Source: Xestospongia muta (Eukaryota > Porifera > Demospongiae > Haplosclerida > Petrosiidae). From it: a DNA stretch of 64,000 nt. The notes beneath the pieces are model-generated. The model searched no databases. It was not told where the DNA came from and saw only the letters and a program-made list of their open reading frames with translations. The translations under genes and the position numbers were made by a program. Within the stretch, counting starts at the first letter, position 1, and each line of letters starts with the position of its first letter. The stretch spans positions 5,010,923-5,074,922 of the forward strand of contig OY848922.1 of the NCBI GenBank assembly GCA_963693285.1, in the 5' to 3' direction. Positions 36,508 to 49,660 of the stretch are shown here, piece after piece.

Positions 36508-36735
36508 AGGTCACTTTGAGTATCAGACTCAGACTATTTACAATAATTGCATAGAGGTCAGTTTATATAAGTAACCATGATTAAAAAGGATGTGGTTTCT
36601 TTCAAGTCACATGTGTTTATATAGAACTTTCTAGTTGATTTTGTTTTTAATGTTTTGAGTTACTGTTTTTTGTACTGTTGGTCAGATTGAGTTCATCGTT
36701 TTGTTGATTGTAAGAGGTCTAAATCTATCAAATAT
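36502..36735 (+). repeat. Probable Copia 3' LTR
   Basis: A purine run (GAGAAGGAG) is followed by TGTTGAAGGTCAC, a typical Copia LTR start overlapping the stop codon of pol. The right end is placed near 'aaatctatca' at 36735, where a dispersed repeat begins. No second LTR is seen to confirm the boundaries. Confidence 0.5.
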
Positions 36736-36850
36736 TTGAAAAATGGCCAAAATTTTGTCTTGTCATACTAAGTGCCAATAAATCTGATAATCATAAAATG
36801 TGTGACACTTGTCTATGAATGTAATTATCTTATATGTATACTTAAGTTTT
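36735..36850. repeat. Dispersed repeat, copy 1
   Basis: The stretch around 'aaaaatggccaaaattttgtc' and 'actaagtgccaataaatctg' recurs at 39826-39950 with few changes. Confidence 0.8.
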
Positions 36851-37396
36851 CTGGCCATATCCAACAAAGCTCTGATCATGGTTTAGTAGCAATGATATGG
36901 GAACAAACTTTTTCCAAGTATTGAAGAAACTTATTTACCCAGCCTTGTGTTTGTTGATGGCCATTATCGTGAATTAATCATTCCATTCTGGTCTTTTGTC
37001 ATGTGAGTGGGTAGAATTAGTACAACTATTCTTTTATAACCAGGAATTCTCCCTGTTAGAATTATGCATGAATATCAACATAGTTTCTTATGAATGTGAT
37101 AGTATGTTTCAACTCTTCAGTGATATTTGTGTTATTAGGAGTGATTAGCATTACCATGAACTCTTGTATTTAATCTATAATTGAGGTAACTTAACCTAAT
37201 AGTGCCCAACCTCTTTGTAATAATACTGTGCAAAAAGAGAAAAGCTGTCTTACCAATTTATAAGATATATTCTGTTAGTCAACTGTTTAGATCCATATAT
37301 ACTTTACCTTTATACCTTATATATGAACTATGTTCCTTTTTTTATCATTTAGTTGATGTCCTCTGTGTTGAATTATTGCAGACATTGATATGTGGG
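36845..37396 (+). repeat. Direct repeat, second copy
   Basis: This is the partner of 35628-36172. It ends at 'gacattgatatgtgggg', the very point where the first copy switches into Copia sequence. Confidence 0.85.
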
Positions 37397-38099
37397 GCAT
37401 CACATTGAAAATCCAGTGCTTGACATTGACTCCTAATAGATTTGTAATAGTATAAATAGATTGGACTACTGCAATGACCATTTCTATAGAAACCACACCC
37501 AGATCCACCTTAAAATAAGTAAGCAATTTACTCTTTAATTCTGTTTACTGCTCTGTTATCTAGTGTAGCCTTTACTAAAAAACCACGATGATATAAATGG
37601 CCTACAATAGCAATAGATTGACTAACCTTGTTCTCTAATGTCAACACATTCATAAACAAGAGCTACTGTTTATGGTATGATTGAGTATTTAATTTCATTG
37701 TGTTTACTTTCAGCACTCTATAATAACTCTCCCAAACTAATAGCTCTCACTATATCCCCCCTCTCTAAATGACTGCTATGTTCCATACCTATACAAAGTA
37801 TAGGAATTGTATAATATTTGTCTGTTTTATTTTGTATATTATTAGATGATGCATAATTTAGATCTGTGGGATGCTATTCAATTTCTCTTACAAAGAGGTA
37901 TGAGTATGTTTTACATGTATTAATGAAGGTTGTATTTTCTATAGTTTCTTCATTTTCCTCAACAATAGCACTACCGAAGCCTCCATATGATTGCTGATAT
38001 TCAGAAAGGTCAACTTTGTTACCTTAAAAAATTAATATTATCATTGATTATGAAATTGTTAGTAAAGTAAAAGTAAAATCAAAAATGATAAGAAACCAA

Positions 38100-39790
38100 C
38101 AAACATATTAGAGTGTGAGTAATCCGTCATCTTCATTGAAGTAATGGTCTTGGTTAACGAAATCTTCCTCAATGAAGGATTCTATCTATGTTTGAAAGTG
38201 GTTGTCTTGTTCAATAGTACGTACTGTTGCATATGAAATCCCTAACAATTCCCAAAGGATATTGCATCTCTAACAGCATATATCAGACCAGGAAGGTGAC
38301 GGTCATTTACAAAAACAAAATGGTATAGGTTTGAATATGGAGATGTTTATCAATTATTTAGACTTAAGATAACTGAAGATTGATATCATATTACATATAA
38401 TTATACATACATAGCTGTTAGAATGTTTTAACCAACTCTGATGTAAAATATATGTAATTAATTTAAGCAATGTACGTTGGAGTGTACCTTGTGTAGAACA
38501 CTTTACATAATAATCCATCTGGTAAAGAAACAGAAACAGCAATTGAGTGATAATAAATGTGTAGAACATGTATTAAATATTTCATAGTCAGCTTACCAAT
38601 TAGCCAACAAACTTGTCTTTTATCAGTTACAACAAAAAAGGAGAAACATTTTTATCTTATCTGAGCATTTAACAATGTATCTTCCTTGATCATGTTTCAT
38701 TTCAATAGTATAAAAACTTAAGACATCCTCGAAATGGTCTTGGTGACATGATAATGTCACAGTAACTTGTAATGCTTACTGATCATAGATAAGTAGATCT
38801 GCAAAGGATAATACAGCTTCCGTAATGACTTTGACATAGTACAGGACAGTTCTCAATATAACATCAAAATACATTTCAACCATTTAAATACATCTATCAG
38901 TACCACTGAGCCAAGAAAATCTTCTGAGTAAAGTCAAACAGTATATCGTAATTGTTGTTGAAAATAGTTGAAATTGCTGTCAATAGAAAAATAAAGTTTG
39001 ATATCTCTGTTGAGTAATGCCACCATTAGAGATGTAAACATTCCCTATATCAAAAAGCAATAAGTACATATTCAATGGTACTAAAAACTAACCTGTGGAG
39101 CTACTTTGTTTTTAAAAGCAAGTATTATATCTGTTAATTGATGAGATGGTAATTGGTACTAGAATAAAGTAGCAACTTCTTGAGTTGCATGCAATAAACA
39201 GAGCAACAATGCAAAGATATTGAAGCAGTTTAAAAAAGATAGTCTTAGTAAAGTATGGAAACAAAAGGAAGGCAAAGCTTATAGAGAAGTGACTCTTCAA
39301 ATACGCCATTAGTACAATACTCATACTCTGTATTCAGTAGTGATATCTGACCTTGGAATATATACTTTAGTGTGCATACAAATAAAACTCATATTAGTGT
39401 TGAAAGCAAATCAACAATATATTATGGTTAGTGAAGATGACATCAGGAAGTATTACTGGAAAATAAAGAAAAAGGTTATAGAATATAGATAAGTAATAGA
39501 CTTTACCACATCATCTCTATAGTCATGCTAAAATTAAATCTTATAGCACAACATGATTCTAATGAGATCATTCCATGCTCTAATTGTGGTGTCTCCTCTT
39601 TTGCATGTAATTCAAACATATACCAATGTACTGGTATAGTTATGGAGACACCAACATCCTTTTGAAAGGACATAATACATTCACAAATTGAAGATGATAT
39701 CTTTTAATGATTGTTCTACAAACACATTCTATTGGAAATATCACTTCTTCTGATGATTCATTTTAAGAAATGAGGCAATCACAAATTTCA
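38100..39790 (-). pseudogene. Decayed Roc-COR-Death paralogue
   Basis: Pieces match the intact gene at 50436-53388 in the same order and strand: 39545-39790 matches the Roc/COR junction at 52895-53120; 38700-38990 matches the second exon (52020-52220); 38596-38635 matches its CWLIG splice end; and near 38230 a frame with LLGISYATVRTIEQDN resembles a Death domain. Many indels break every frame. It is a dead copy, about 12 kb from the intact one. Confidence 0.75.
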
Positions 39791-39825
39791 CTTAATGAAG
39801 CAAGTATGTGGACATTTTTCTTGGG

Positions 39826-40060
39826 CAAATATTCGAAAAATGGCCAAAATTTTGTCTTTTTGTACTAAGTGCCAATAAATCTGTTAATCATAAAATGCGT
39901 GACATTTGTCCATGAATGTAATTATCTTATCTGTGTACTTAAATTTATAATTTATCAGTCTGATTTTAATATATTTGAAGTCATGGAAAAGACCATGACA
40001 AGAGCAAATCATGTTATTTGTTTTTGCTATACTAAGCAAGGTTCTGATTGATTTGGTGAA
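39826..40060. repeat. Dispersed repeat, copy 2
   Basis: The first 125 bp match 36735-36850. The later part ('tgctatactaag', 'aaggttctgattga') matches 9350-9390, so this copy links two otherwise separate repeat fragments. Confidence 0.7.
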
Positions 40061-40259
40061 ATCATGCAACAAGGAGAAAGTAATTCTACCAGTGTGTTTA
40101 GGAAAGAGAAAGAAGAATTTATTTTCCCAAACAAGGTACAAGAATCATTCAAAATAGATACCTTGTCCCTTCAGATGTCTAGTCATTGTGTGTATACTTC
40201 AATTTACATGTATGACGAGAGAAGGATATGGGAATTCTTTGATCACTTTCTTAAAGGTT

Positions 40260-42010
40260 AATTTCTGAGAAAGGAAAAATTTTGATTGTGTACATTTGTA
40301 TAAATTCTACACTCCATGAACTAATAATCAATTTTCTTAATCATCTCAAATGAGAGACATACATTTATAGCAACTCCTAAGTTAGTTCTATCTGACAAAT
40401 TAACATCATAATAACTATAAATTGTTAACATTTGTTCATTGTAGTAGTAAAATTTTGCTCAAATGTATAATACATAAAGCTACCTTTTATTAATATCACA
40501 TCTATATAATTGTCACAGATGTAAGAACGTAATAACATCATACAAATCAAAACCGATGTTATGGTCAGGCATAACATTTTTACTTAGTTTAAAAATGAAA
40601 GAGGTATTTAATTATTATTGAATCAGCAATTCAGTAGTAGTTAATGTTAAACCTTAAAATTGCTTAGATTTATAGATATTGTAAATTATAGTAGGATATA
40701 TTTACATAGAGAATAATATACAAATTGTCACTTCTATTAAATTGTAGTAATTCCAATGGTTAAAAGAGGTATACTTTGGAATGAAAAAAGGGTATTGTCA
40801 ATACCAAGGACTGTCATTTTTAAAGATTTCCAATTTGTTTGTACTAAGAAGGACTAAAATATATCCTAGCTGCAAAAAAGGTGGACTCCTCCCAAGGACA
40901 CAAGTACTTGTAGATAGAAATAACTTTGTGACAGGCTAAGTGTATGTTCTTGACTCAGTTTTAGCTGTAATCAACTAGTTGGTTCATATATGAATTCCTG
41001 TAAAGGAAGAAAACGTTAATTCTCTTTAATTTGCAAATCAAAGAAAGACTGGCAGCAGATTTTTCTAATGATATTATTATAAACTTTAATAATATTCTTT
41101 ATAAGGATAATCTTCAGTAGTTATGTTACCTCAATTAACAATTATCCAACCATTACATCATTGCAAACACTTCTAAGACCATTTATTGAAGACGGCACAA
41201 CACATAATATTTCCTCCTTCTTCGGTATTTTTAATACAACAAACTATAATCATTCTGATAATAACTACAGGCTTATATTTTTTTCATTACTAAAACTAGG
41301 AAAGCAGCTGCTCATTTTAATATAAAGCTAGCCAATGTTGCAATTCTATTAGCAATGAATGCATGCATGGCTCCCATCATGAAGGTTTGACTATCATTTT
41401 AACTGCTGATAATGAAAGATTGATCAAAACAAGGTTATATGAATCTATCTATATTTAATGAATCAAATGAGGTTAAAATGAACTACACTATGACTAACAA
41501 TCAAATATTTCATGAAAAGGAACATTGATAGCTCATTATTAAATTGTTCAAATATAATTTTAGAAGTTTGTTCAAACTGTTCATGATCAGGATAAATATG
41601 CATACATATAAACAAAAGGATCTGAAAAAAGTGCCATTTCAAAATGAGAAAATTTGTCAAGCCAATGGTTTCATAGAAATAATTGGTACACAGACATTTT
41701 GTATAAACCTTTGCATTAAAAACTCATAATATTGTACTTTATAGATACAAAATTTAATATGATTGTAAAACAATATAGTTGTATTTTCTTGAAAACTAGA
41801 TATGTTTGTTATACAAAAAGCTGTAAAATGCATTAGTTAACATGACAAATGATAATCGAGCATTTAATTTCTACAGATTATGTGAAACTATATGCATATA
41901 AAATTATAACATGATCAAAGTATTCTTAGGTTGATTTGGTACACAGAGCATTCCAAGTACATAAGTGAAGTGATTATGCCAGTCTTCACATTTAGCAAAA
42001 AAATAGTACA
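40260..42010. other. No gene recognised
   Basis: AT-rich DNA. Overlapping short frames on opposite strands (41463-41729) show no motif or splice context. Confidence 0.45.
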
Positions 42011-42114
42011 AATCAGTATTTTCACTGTTCTATAATAACATTTAAATGTCATACTTAGTGTAATATTGACAATCTATGACGATTTAATGTAATCACACAA
42101 TTGAGTTTTCATAC

Positions 42115-42212
42115 TTTTTCAAAAACAGTAATCTCAGGACCATTACTAATTAATATTTTGATGATTCTGGATGATTATAGCGAGCTGCAAAATCTAATGC
42201 AGTCCAGCCATC
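42115..42212 (-). pseudogene. Stray ankyrin pseudo-exon
   Basis: This 98-nt segment, with an ACAG acceptor and GTATG donor, matches ankyrin exons 5 and 6 together with about 100 bp of their flanking introns on each side. It begins DGWTALDFAARYNHPE, and then one missing base compared with the 99-nt exons shifts the frame. It lies 20 kb from the ankyrin gene and no partner exon is near. Confidence 0.85.
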
Positions 42213-43454
42213 CTGTATCAATAAAACAAAGAAGCAATACATAAACAATGCACACTATACAGATAAATTTCAACTCAATGTACTAGTAGCATAAAATACA
42301 TTTATGTTCCAATTCAAAATACATTATGTGATCTACCAATTAATAGGATGGTCAGTTATTGTGATGGAATCACAGATTATCCATTATGTAATCCATTTTT
42401 CTGTGACTTCATACCTGGAATTAGCATTCATGAAGGAACAATAATTTTTAGTTGAATTCATGTGTTTGAGTTCATGGGTATAGAGTTATTATCTTATTTT
42501 GTACCTGACTGTGACATTTATACATCAGAAGTCAAATTGAATATTAAGTTGTATCCATTCAAAACTGTTTGAGTTTTGACTTTTTTAAGTTATCTTTTTA
42601 AGAGAAAGAACAAAAGTTTTTCTTTCAAGTAATGACTTCACAGATATTGATTCATTTTTATTTCTGCAAACATTTGCTATAATAATGCCAAAAATATAAT
42701 TGCCTCTGAGACAATTGTAGGAAAGCAAACTGAGTTCTCTAACTAAACACTTTCTGCATAAGCTCTAAACTGATCACTCCATATTCTTGGTTGTGTTGTC
42801 TATGTTTCCTCAGCATAATCTAATAATTCTCTGTTATTGCAGCATTTATATTCAATTGCTCCTATAGCATGCACAGAAAATGAGGATGTACTTGATGTCA
42901 CAGACTCTAACTTGATTGCTCAGGCAAGGAATGAAAAATCTCTGGAATTCTTCCTGGACTTTCAGCATTATAGCTTTGATGTATGTGATCATGATTCCAT
43001 TCAAACACAACATTGTCTAATTCTCTTTAAATAATTGGAATGAAACAAAATCCAATAGCTTCCCTGGATATATGACATGACAATTATGAATAAAACCACT
43101 GGTGTTGTAACTTTGCATGTGATGTGGAATGGAATTGTCAAAACAAAATCATCAAAAAATCCTAAGTTGAATAAAAATGTTCAAAATATAGCTATAAGCC
43201 ACTTATTTAGTCCTTTACTCACAAAACTTTATCCACTAGTACTAGTCAGTCATTCTTGTTTGTAGGAATGCCCACCAAGACTTTATCCTCTATAAAGCAA
43301 TAAAAGAAAGTATAAAATTAGGTATTAATGTTATAATTTGATTTGATGTTGATCTTTCTTGATAAACACAAGTACTGATTATATAATGTTTGGAAAGATA
43401 CTCTACCGGTAACACCATCTTATTAGCAATGGAATAAATAATTTATGATTTGTA

Positions 43455-44310
43455 ATTATGTTTATAAATAACATAAACGTTAGTCAGTGATATTGCATTC
43501 TACCACAACATTCGTTATAAGTGAAATCAACATGAGTTCCTATCTAATTGAACCTGTTTCTTTAGGAGATTTGTCTTGTCTTTTATCATTATCAGCAATA
43601 TTTATTAATTATATATTTAGCAACAATTAACAGAATTATTAAAGTTGTATTGATTACTTAGCAACAATATCCTTCATATTTATCTCTAATTCTGTCTATT
43701 ATCCGTCTATAATTTTTTTATAATTTATTGCTAAGACACTATCATACAAATACATCATGGCTTTAAAGCATAGAAACCAGTTATACATACCATAATGTAA
43801 CATTAAAAAGAAAACATATAACGCGTTCATTTGAAAAAATTGAGATGATAATATAACATGGTTAAGCATGTTTTTGGCTACAAAATGTTGTTTTGTTATT
43901 TTGTAATCATCTGTTCTGTGTAAATACTATAATTGAGAAAATGCATTTTTAATAATTTTTCAATGTCTTCTATATCTATATCACGTGATTAAACCACAGA
44001 CTCTCGTGAAGGCCGTCTCCCTCTCAGCGGAAACGAGACTCTCTTTGGACATATTTACTAATGTATGGATGGCTAAGCTACACCTGAGTGGTGAGTGAAG
44101 TATTTAATATATTAAGTACACTATTATGTTTTTATCAGATAGGTGCCGCACGGAAGTAATACGACCTATCAGTGATGAATAACCTGGAATCAAAGAATGT
44201 TGGAATATGTCAACATCTTATTAGTTAAAGGTTAGAGTTTACAAGATAAAGTGTATTGGTTTTAAGTGACAGTAATAGTAACCATAAAACTACATAATGT
44301 AGAATAAAAA
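43455..44310 (+). repeat. Promoter/first-exon module, copy Y
   Basis: This is the partner of 33603-34330. Its 22-nt exon (44069-44090) encodes MAKLHLS with a GTGAGT donor, but no second exon like that at 35049 was found. An extra upstream ATG (44061) has appeared. It is probably a promoter-only relic. Confidence 0.7.
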
Positions 44311-44479
44311 CTGGTCAAAGTGACTACATGTATTTCTTCTATGAGTCTGTAAAATGATAATTCAAAGCTATTTTTATGGCAAATGGAAACCACACCCAAA
44401 GATGCCTAACGTTATTATTATTATTATGTAAGGTAATTATCATCACTATTATTATTGCACAGAACAGACTGAGAGGAAC

Positions 44480-44767
44480 ACATCAATACATTCTTATTTA
44501 ACATAACATGATCTACTAAACCATTGGGAGGATTTTTTAACCCAATACATTGGAGATGATACCACTCCAAGCTGCTATCACAGCTATGCTTTTCCCAGTG
44601 AGTGGTTGTAGACATACATAACATATCCAACAACCTTTGTCTTTCAGAACGTCTATGAGCATTTCCACTTGGTTCCAAGTATCAAATGTAAAATACTTTC
44701 TAATCAGATTAATGCATATATTTTCATCCGAACTCTTCATGGACACTCTTTCACGTTGAACTTCCAC
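44480..44767 (-). pseudogene. PHD-finger relic
   Basis: In one frame CWICYVCLQPLTGKS, and in the next SCDSSLEWYHLQCIGLKNPP, together give the CxxC...CD...WYHxxCxGLxxPP pattern of a PHD zinc finger, split by a frameshift near 44590. An upstream stretch has LIRKYFTFDTWNQVEMLIDV. PHD fingers bind histone tails, but they also occur in transposon-encoded proteins, which suits this neighbourhood. Confidence 0.5.
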
Positions 44768-45749
44768 TTTATCTTACTCAATAATGATCTCATTGTGCAT
44801 TGTTTGAGTTACTACATTTTCATCTATAAACCAACAAAGCATCACTGTACATATACACCAAAGTATAAATGTTAACACGTAGCACAATACCTATTACTTT
44901 CTCCTATTCAAATTTCTTAATAAATGGAGTTAACTTGTCAGTTTTCTTTTTTCTTTGGCAGCCTAATTACAGTTAATCCAGCACCTTTCGACCTTCCTCT
45001 TTTATGCATTTTAGGTAGCATTTTCACCAAAGTTATCGTATTTCCTTTGTCTTGCAAAACTACAAATTGTTATTCATCATTGAGTACATGTTCAACTTAC
45101 CATCTGATGTACTTTGATCATGCAACTCATTGTTAGATTCATTTTGAACGGATGACTCACACATAATCTCATAATGACAGTCAAACACATTATCACAATT
45201 TCTGTTATCAAAAACATCTACATCACCTATACAAACAAGTAAAATTATTATTAGATTCATTGTTTATATTACCAGTTTCTGCTTCCATTTCCATAATCCC
45301 AACTTTTTTCATCGAGTTCACATTTTTTTTCAAAAATTGCAAGTCTTGGATATCATTTTCAAAATCCTTCATACCGCAAGTTGACAGTTATTGGGCTAAA
45401 TCTTGTGTCAATGTAAATGCCTTTCAATATTTTTCAAGTTCAGGTGACAATCTGACTTTAATTACAAATAGGCAATCTTTCAAAAATGTACTAAAAATCA
45501 TATTGATTACTTAGCAGTACATCCCTTGTCATATCTTTGGTACTTCCTTTTACCGTTGGAGTGAGACATATACTCTCAACCACCATGCACACACGCATAG
45601 TCTAATTCTGAATATCCTAAGTCATTATTAATGTGGCACTTAGGAGCATGTTTACAAGTAGCTGCTACAGTTCTCGAACTTCTGGTATATAAAGTAACAC
45701 ACGTATATTCTTCCTATAGTTTTAGAGCACTGTTTAACTACTCAAGATC

Positions 45750-47290
45750 TATAAGAATATCCCTAGTATAGCACCAACTGATCAGACTTATTGACACCTT
45801 CCATATGCAAGTTGTAATAGTCTATTATCAACAGTTTCTGTACTCTCTTAATTCCTTCTGTAACTGCTCTGGTTCTGCGTCGTGTTTCCATCATCTGTGT
45901 GGAAGGTAGATATCATGTGTACCATTCATTTGTCTTTCCACTTCAAACATATTATGTTGTACCATCATCAATGATATCACACTATACTTCATTTATACAA
46001 TGGTAATGTATTTGATTATTTGTTTTTATTATTACCTTTAGCTAAACCAGTTGACTGAAATGTCTCACTAAGTCCCTTTCCATCCTTTTTACTGTCCCAT
46101 AAGCCTCACATTGTTTCTGTTTTAGGTCCAAGAAGAAGGTAGGTAATGAGTAGTAGATATTAGTGTACACTCTGTAACCAATGTTAGAAAGAGATGATAC
46201 TAGTTCCATGACTACTCGGTGATCAAGCCCTTTCTCAGCTGAACCATCTTTTTCTTTCCTAGTAACATCAGTGGTATTGTTCATAATAAGGTATGTATAG
46301 ATTTACCTGTATATAACTTGATATTATACATATGACCATTTTTGTATCAGCAGATACCTATGCTTTGATACACCATTTTGTGAGGTTTTAGGCATACAAT
46401 GAATTCATGAAAGCCTGCCCTTATATCTTATTCTGCTCTCATCAACAAATAGTTCCTGATTAGGGATGTACATGGACTGGATTGTCTTTACTACTAAATC
46501 AAGGAGTGTCCTTATCTTTTAAATCTTATCATTCTGGTACGATTTGGTTGCTTGTCTACATCATTGAGATGAAAAATTTCATCAACTTTAAAATAATTTT
46601 CTGGACATAATGGCGACTTAGTACTCTAGTAAGATCTGTTACACATAAATTGTTGCATAAACTTAGATGTAAATATATGTAAGCATATATTAATATGTAT
46701 TATGTGTAAACAATAGTAAACTAGTACATAGTAAAACTTACCTCACTGTAGGTAACCCCATTATTCCCATGATAATAATAATACCCAGTAATGGATTTAC
46801 TTCTCTTTGCATAGGATTTCTTATCCATTCATTACCACTTGCTTTGGATGGTCATTCAGATGTGCTTCAGATGAGGTAAGTATTTGTTCAACATACCTAA
46901 TTGTCTTTATATAGATTAAATTTTTTCTTCTGATGTAAAAAGGTTAAAGAAATCCACTGGTAACTTCCCACTCATGTCAACAGTTAGACCAGATGAAGCA
47001 GTAAATGAATGTACTGAGGAGGAAAAGGAAATAAGAAGAATAAAATACTTAATTGTTCATTTATATGTTATGTATATATAATTGCGTGGGTGGTAAAATT
47101 ACTAGGAGTGGCTGAATTAGGTGGAGCACTGAGAAAAGAAGTAAATGAAGAGTTGCTGGTTTGATTTGCAAGACTGTTGCTGTGATCTGTTGATCTTCAT
47201 CTTCGCTGGCAGATTTGTTTATGTAACTATCGAAGTCACTATCAGAATCATCGCTAGCTTGGTACATGATCAAAATATTTCAAAATAAGT
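45750..47290 (-). mobile_element. piggyBac relic (nearly full length)
   Basis: Minus strand, in order: acidic N-terminus (ASDDSDSDFDSYINKSASED, near 47230), then LCPENYFKVDEIFHLNDV and NQELFVDESRIRYKGRLS (46440-46620), then the open frame 46042-46284 with DHRVVMELVSSLSNIGY and NIYYSLPTFFLDLK, then near 45800 DYYNLHMEGVNKSDQL. All are piggyBac landmarks. Several stops separate them. The C-terminal zinc domain is not clear. Confidence 0.8.
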
Positions 47291-47455
47291 TTTGGATTGA
47301 AAGTTTCAAATGATATTTGCTTCAGCTGCTTGAAACGTAAAACACTTGTATATCATATATTGTGCACAAATGGAAATTCTGTTGTATGTCCTGTTGCTGC
47401 GAAAATTGTGCTAACCCCTAAACCAGAAGTGATTGCTCATACTCAAAGTTGCCCA

Positions 47456-48120
47456 TCAATAGAGACTTTTGTTATATATGTGTATTGTATGTTGTTTTTG
47501 TTGTGATACTGTATTCTTTGAAATCTTTTCACATGTTTCAATGATTCGTCTCTTAAGTAATTTACAATAATATATGCATGTTATATGACTAATTCTAACC
47601 TGTATGTAGCTTCCAGTTATATATATAACCACAGTGCCAGTTGCCAAGACAAAAGATTTCATAGCCCATCGAGTTGACTTGTTAGACATATACTTCAGGA
47701 GAGACAATCTCTCCTTAAAGCTAACTATTTGCTTATCTACCGAAAACTCCATTCATGGAATAAAGTTAGATATGAAATTTCTCAAAAGAGGTTCTAATAT
47801 ATGTTGTAGGATCACAGCCAGGTGAACCCTTGGGGATGACTTTCAACTGTCATAGAAATGAAGGAGTTTTAGAAAGACAGAGAAACGATCTTGAGATATT
47901 ACGTCAAAAAATATGAGTGGGGAAAGGCCACAAGGAGACCAATAACCCTCCAGCTTGGACATTGTATCAAACACATACACAAAATAAAGCCAAAAAACTT
48001 CAGTAATTCACTTGCACAAAAGCCTTTTTTCTTCTAAACATGGACATGAGAGTGTCTTGGTATCTCACCATTATATTCTAGAAACTGGTTAACATACTCA
48101 TAATTTCACTGCCTACATAG

Positions 48121-48157
<37 letters not shown>

Positions 48158-48844
48158 AGCAACTACACAGCAGAAGTATTGGTCATATAACATACTATAT
48201 GCATCTACAAATATAATATGAACTGACATCATTACCAATGTTATTTAAATTGCATGAATTACTGACTTTTATTAATCTTAATTGTCACCTATTTAGTCAA
48301 AGTAATGACGTTATGTAGATAGACAGATTTTTGCAGCTGGTGTAAACTGTCAATTTCAGAATTTCTTTGGGTTATGGTTATTTTAAGAAAATATTACAGG
48401 ATTTCATACTACTTTATAATTTAGAATTTTTGGGCATATATTATATATTGTTTGTCAAAATAATTTTTTATTAAAATATAAGTCAGTGTATGCTCAAGAG
48501 TGTTCCTATTGATTGTTTAATTTACTGAGTCAGTTGTATTAGTATTTCCTATATCAGCTGTTAGAGTATAATAATGTAGTTGTCTTATGTTTCGTATGAC
48601 ATTTGCAGTAACTTGTATAAATGATATAATTGTACTAGTGGCTTCTAATTATAAATGAGTTAACTTTCTAATAATATGTACTCCTTACCTTTATGTTATA
48701 ATTGTATATGTACCAACACTTATTTATTGTAAAGAATGCTAATTCTGTTATTTATAGTACATGTGTATAAGCTATATGTAAATAACCAGAAAAGGAAGAG
48801 TATGTAATCTTGTATCACCTTTTAATTAAGATATATATATAGCA

Positions 48845-48935
<91 letters not shown>

Positions 48936-49660
48936 GCATTATAACTCTTATGTTGAGGATAATACCTACAAATACATTCATCTCAGTAACTTTAACAGGT
49001 TTCTAATTACGATAAAGTGACCATATCTTAGCATACTTTTCTAACCTGTACTGAGCAAATTTGTTTGTTTTTTCCACTGGAAAGGTCAAAACAGCACTGG
49101 TAATGAGTAAATTAAAGCATTGCATATATATTGCTTGAGTGAAGCACAAGTAATGATGTTGGATCTGTCTCTCCATCTTACTCCACCTCCTTCCACTCCT
49201 CCTCTCACAATACCATGTCTCACTCTTCCTTCTGCTGTTTTTTTTCCATAGACTAACTAAATCATCCACTTCAGACTCGTTAAAGTCATTGCTTCTAGTT
49301 ATTCTAGTTCATTATCACTACTACTATCATAACATTATATACTCTCTTCCTCAGATGTAATGTCTGACCAATTTTCAGACACCTGATCAACATTCAAGTT
49401 TGTTCTATATTATATTAATATTTCAACATTATATTAACATTTAAAAAGAAAATAAGATTAAAGAAAACCTTATAACATCAACAAGTAAATGGTAACTTGA
49501 CAGAGAAAAGCCACTTAAAATAATAGACTATTAACAGTTGGTCACAATATAATAGTACGGTGGTTTTTAATTAACATTCCGTCCGTTACAAATTTGTGAC
49601 AGTAGATGTTTCACAAAGGTGGGCGTGTCACGAATTTGTGACAGTGGTCTTGTAAGTGAT
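47456..49660 (-). mobile_element. Second piggyBac relic, upstream of the first
   Basis: From 49269 downward the minus strand reads DDLVSLWKKNSRRKSE, then TFPVEKTNKFAQYRLEKY with W, then in another frame KVTEMNVFVGIILN. At 47600-47752 it reads FSVDKQIVSFKERLSLLKYM and then RWAMKSFVLATG. A terminal-repeat-like TTGTGACAGTGGTCTTGTAAG lies near 49635. A TG run (48121-48158) and a 100-bp AT run (48831-48936) have expanded inside it. It lies head-to-tail with the 45.7-47.3 kb copy. Confidence 0.75.
48831..48936. repeat. Long AT microsatellite
   Basis: About 100 bp of nearly pure AT dinucleotides inside a piggyBac relic. Confidence 0.95.
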
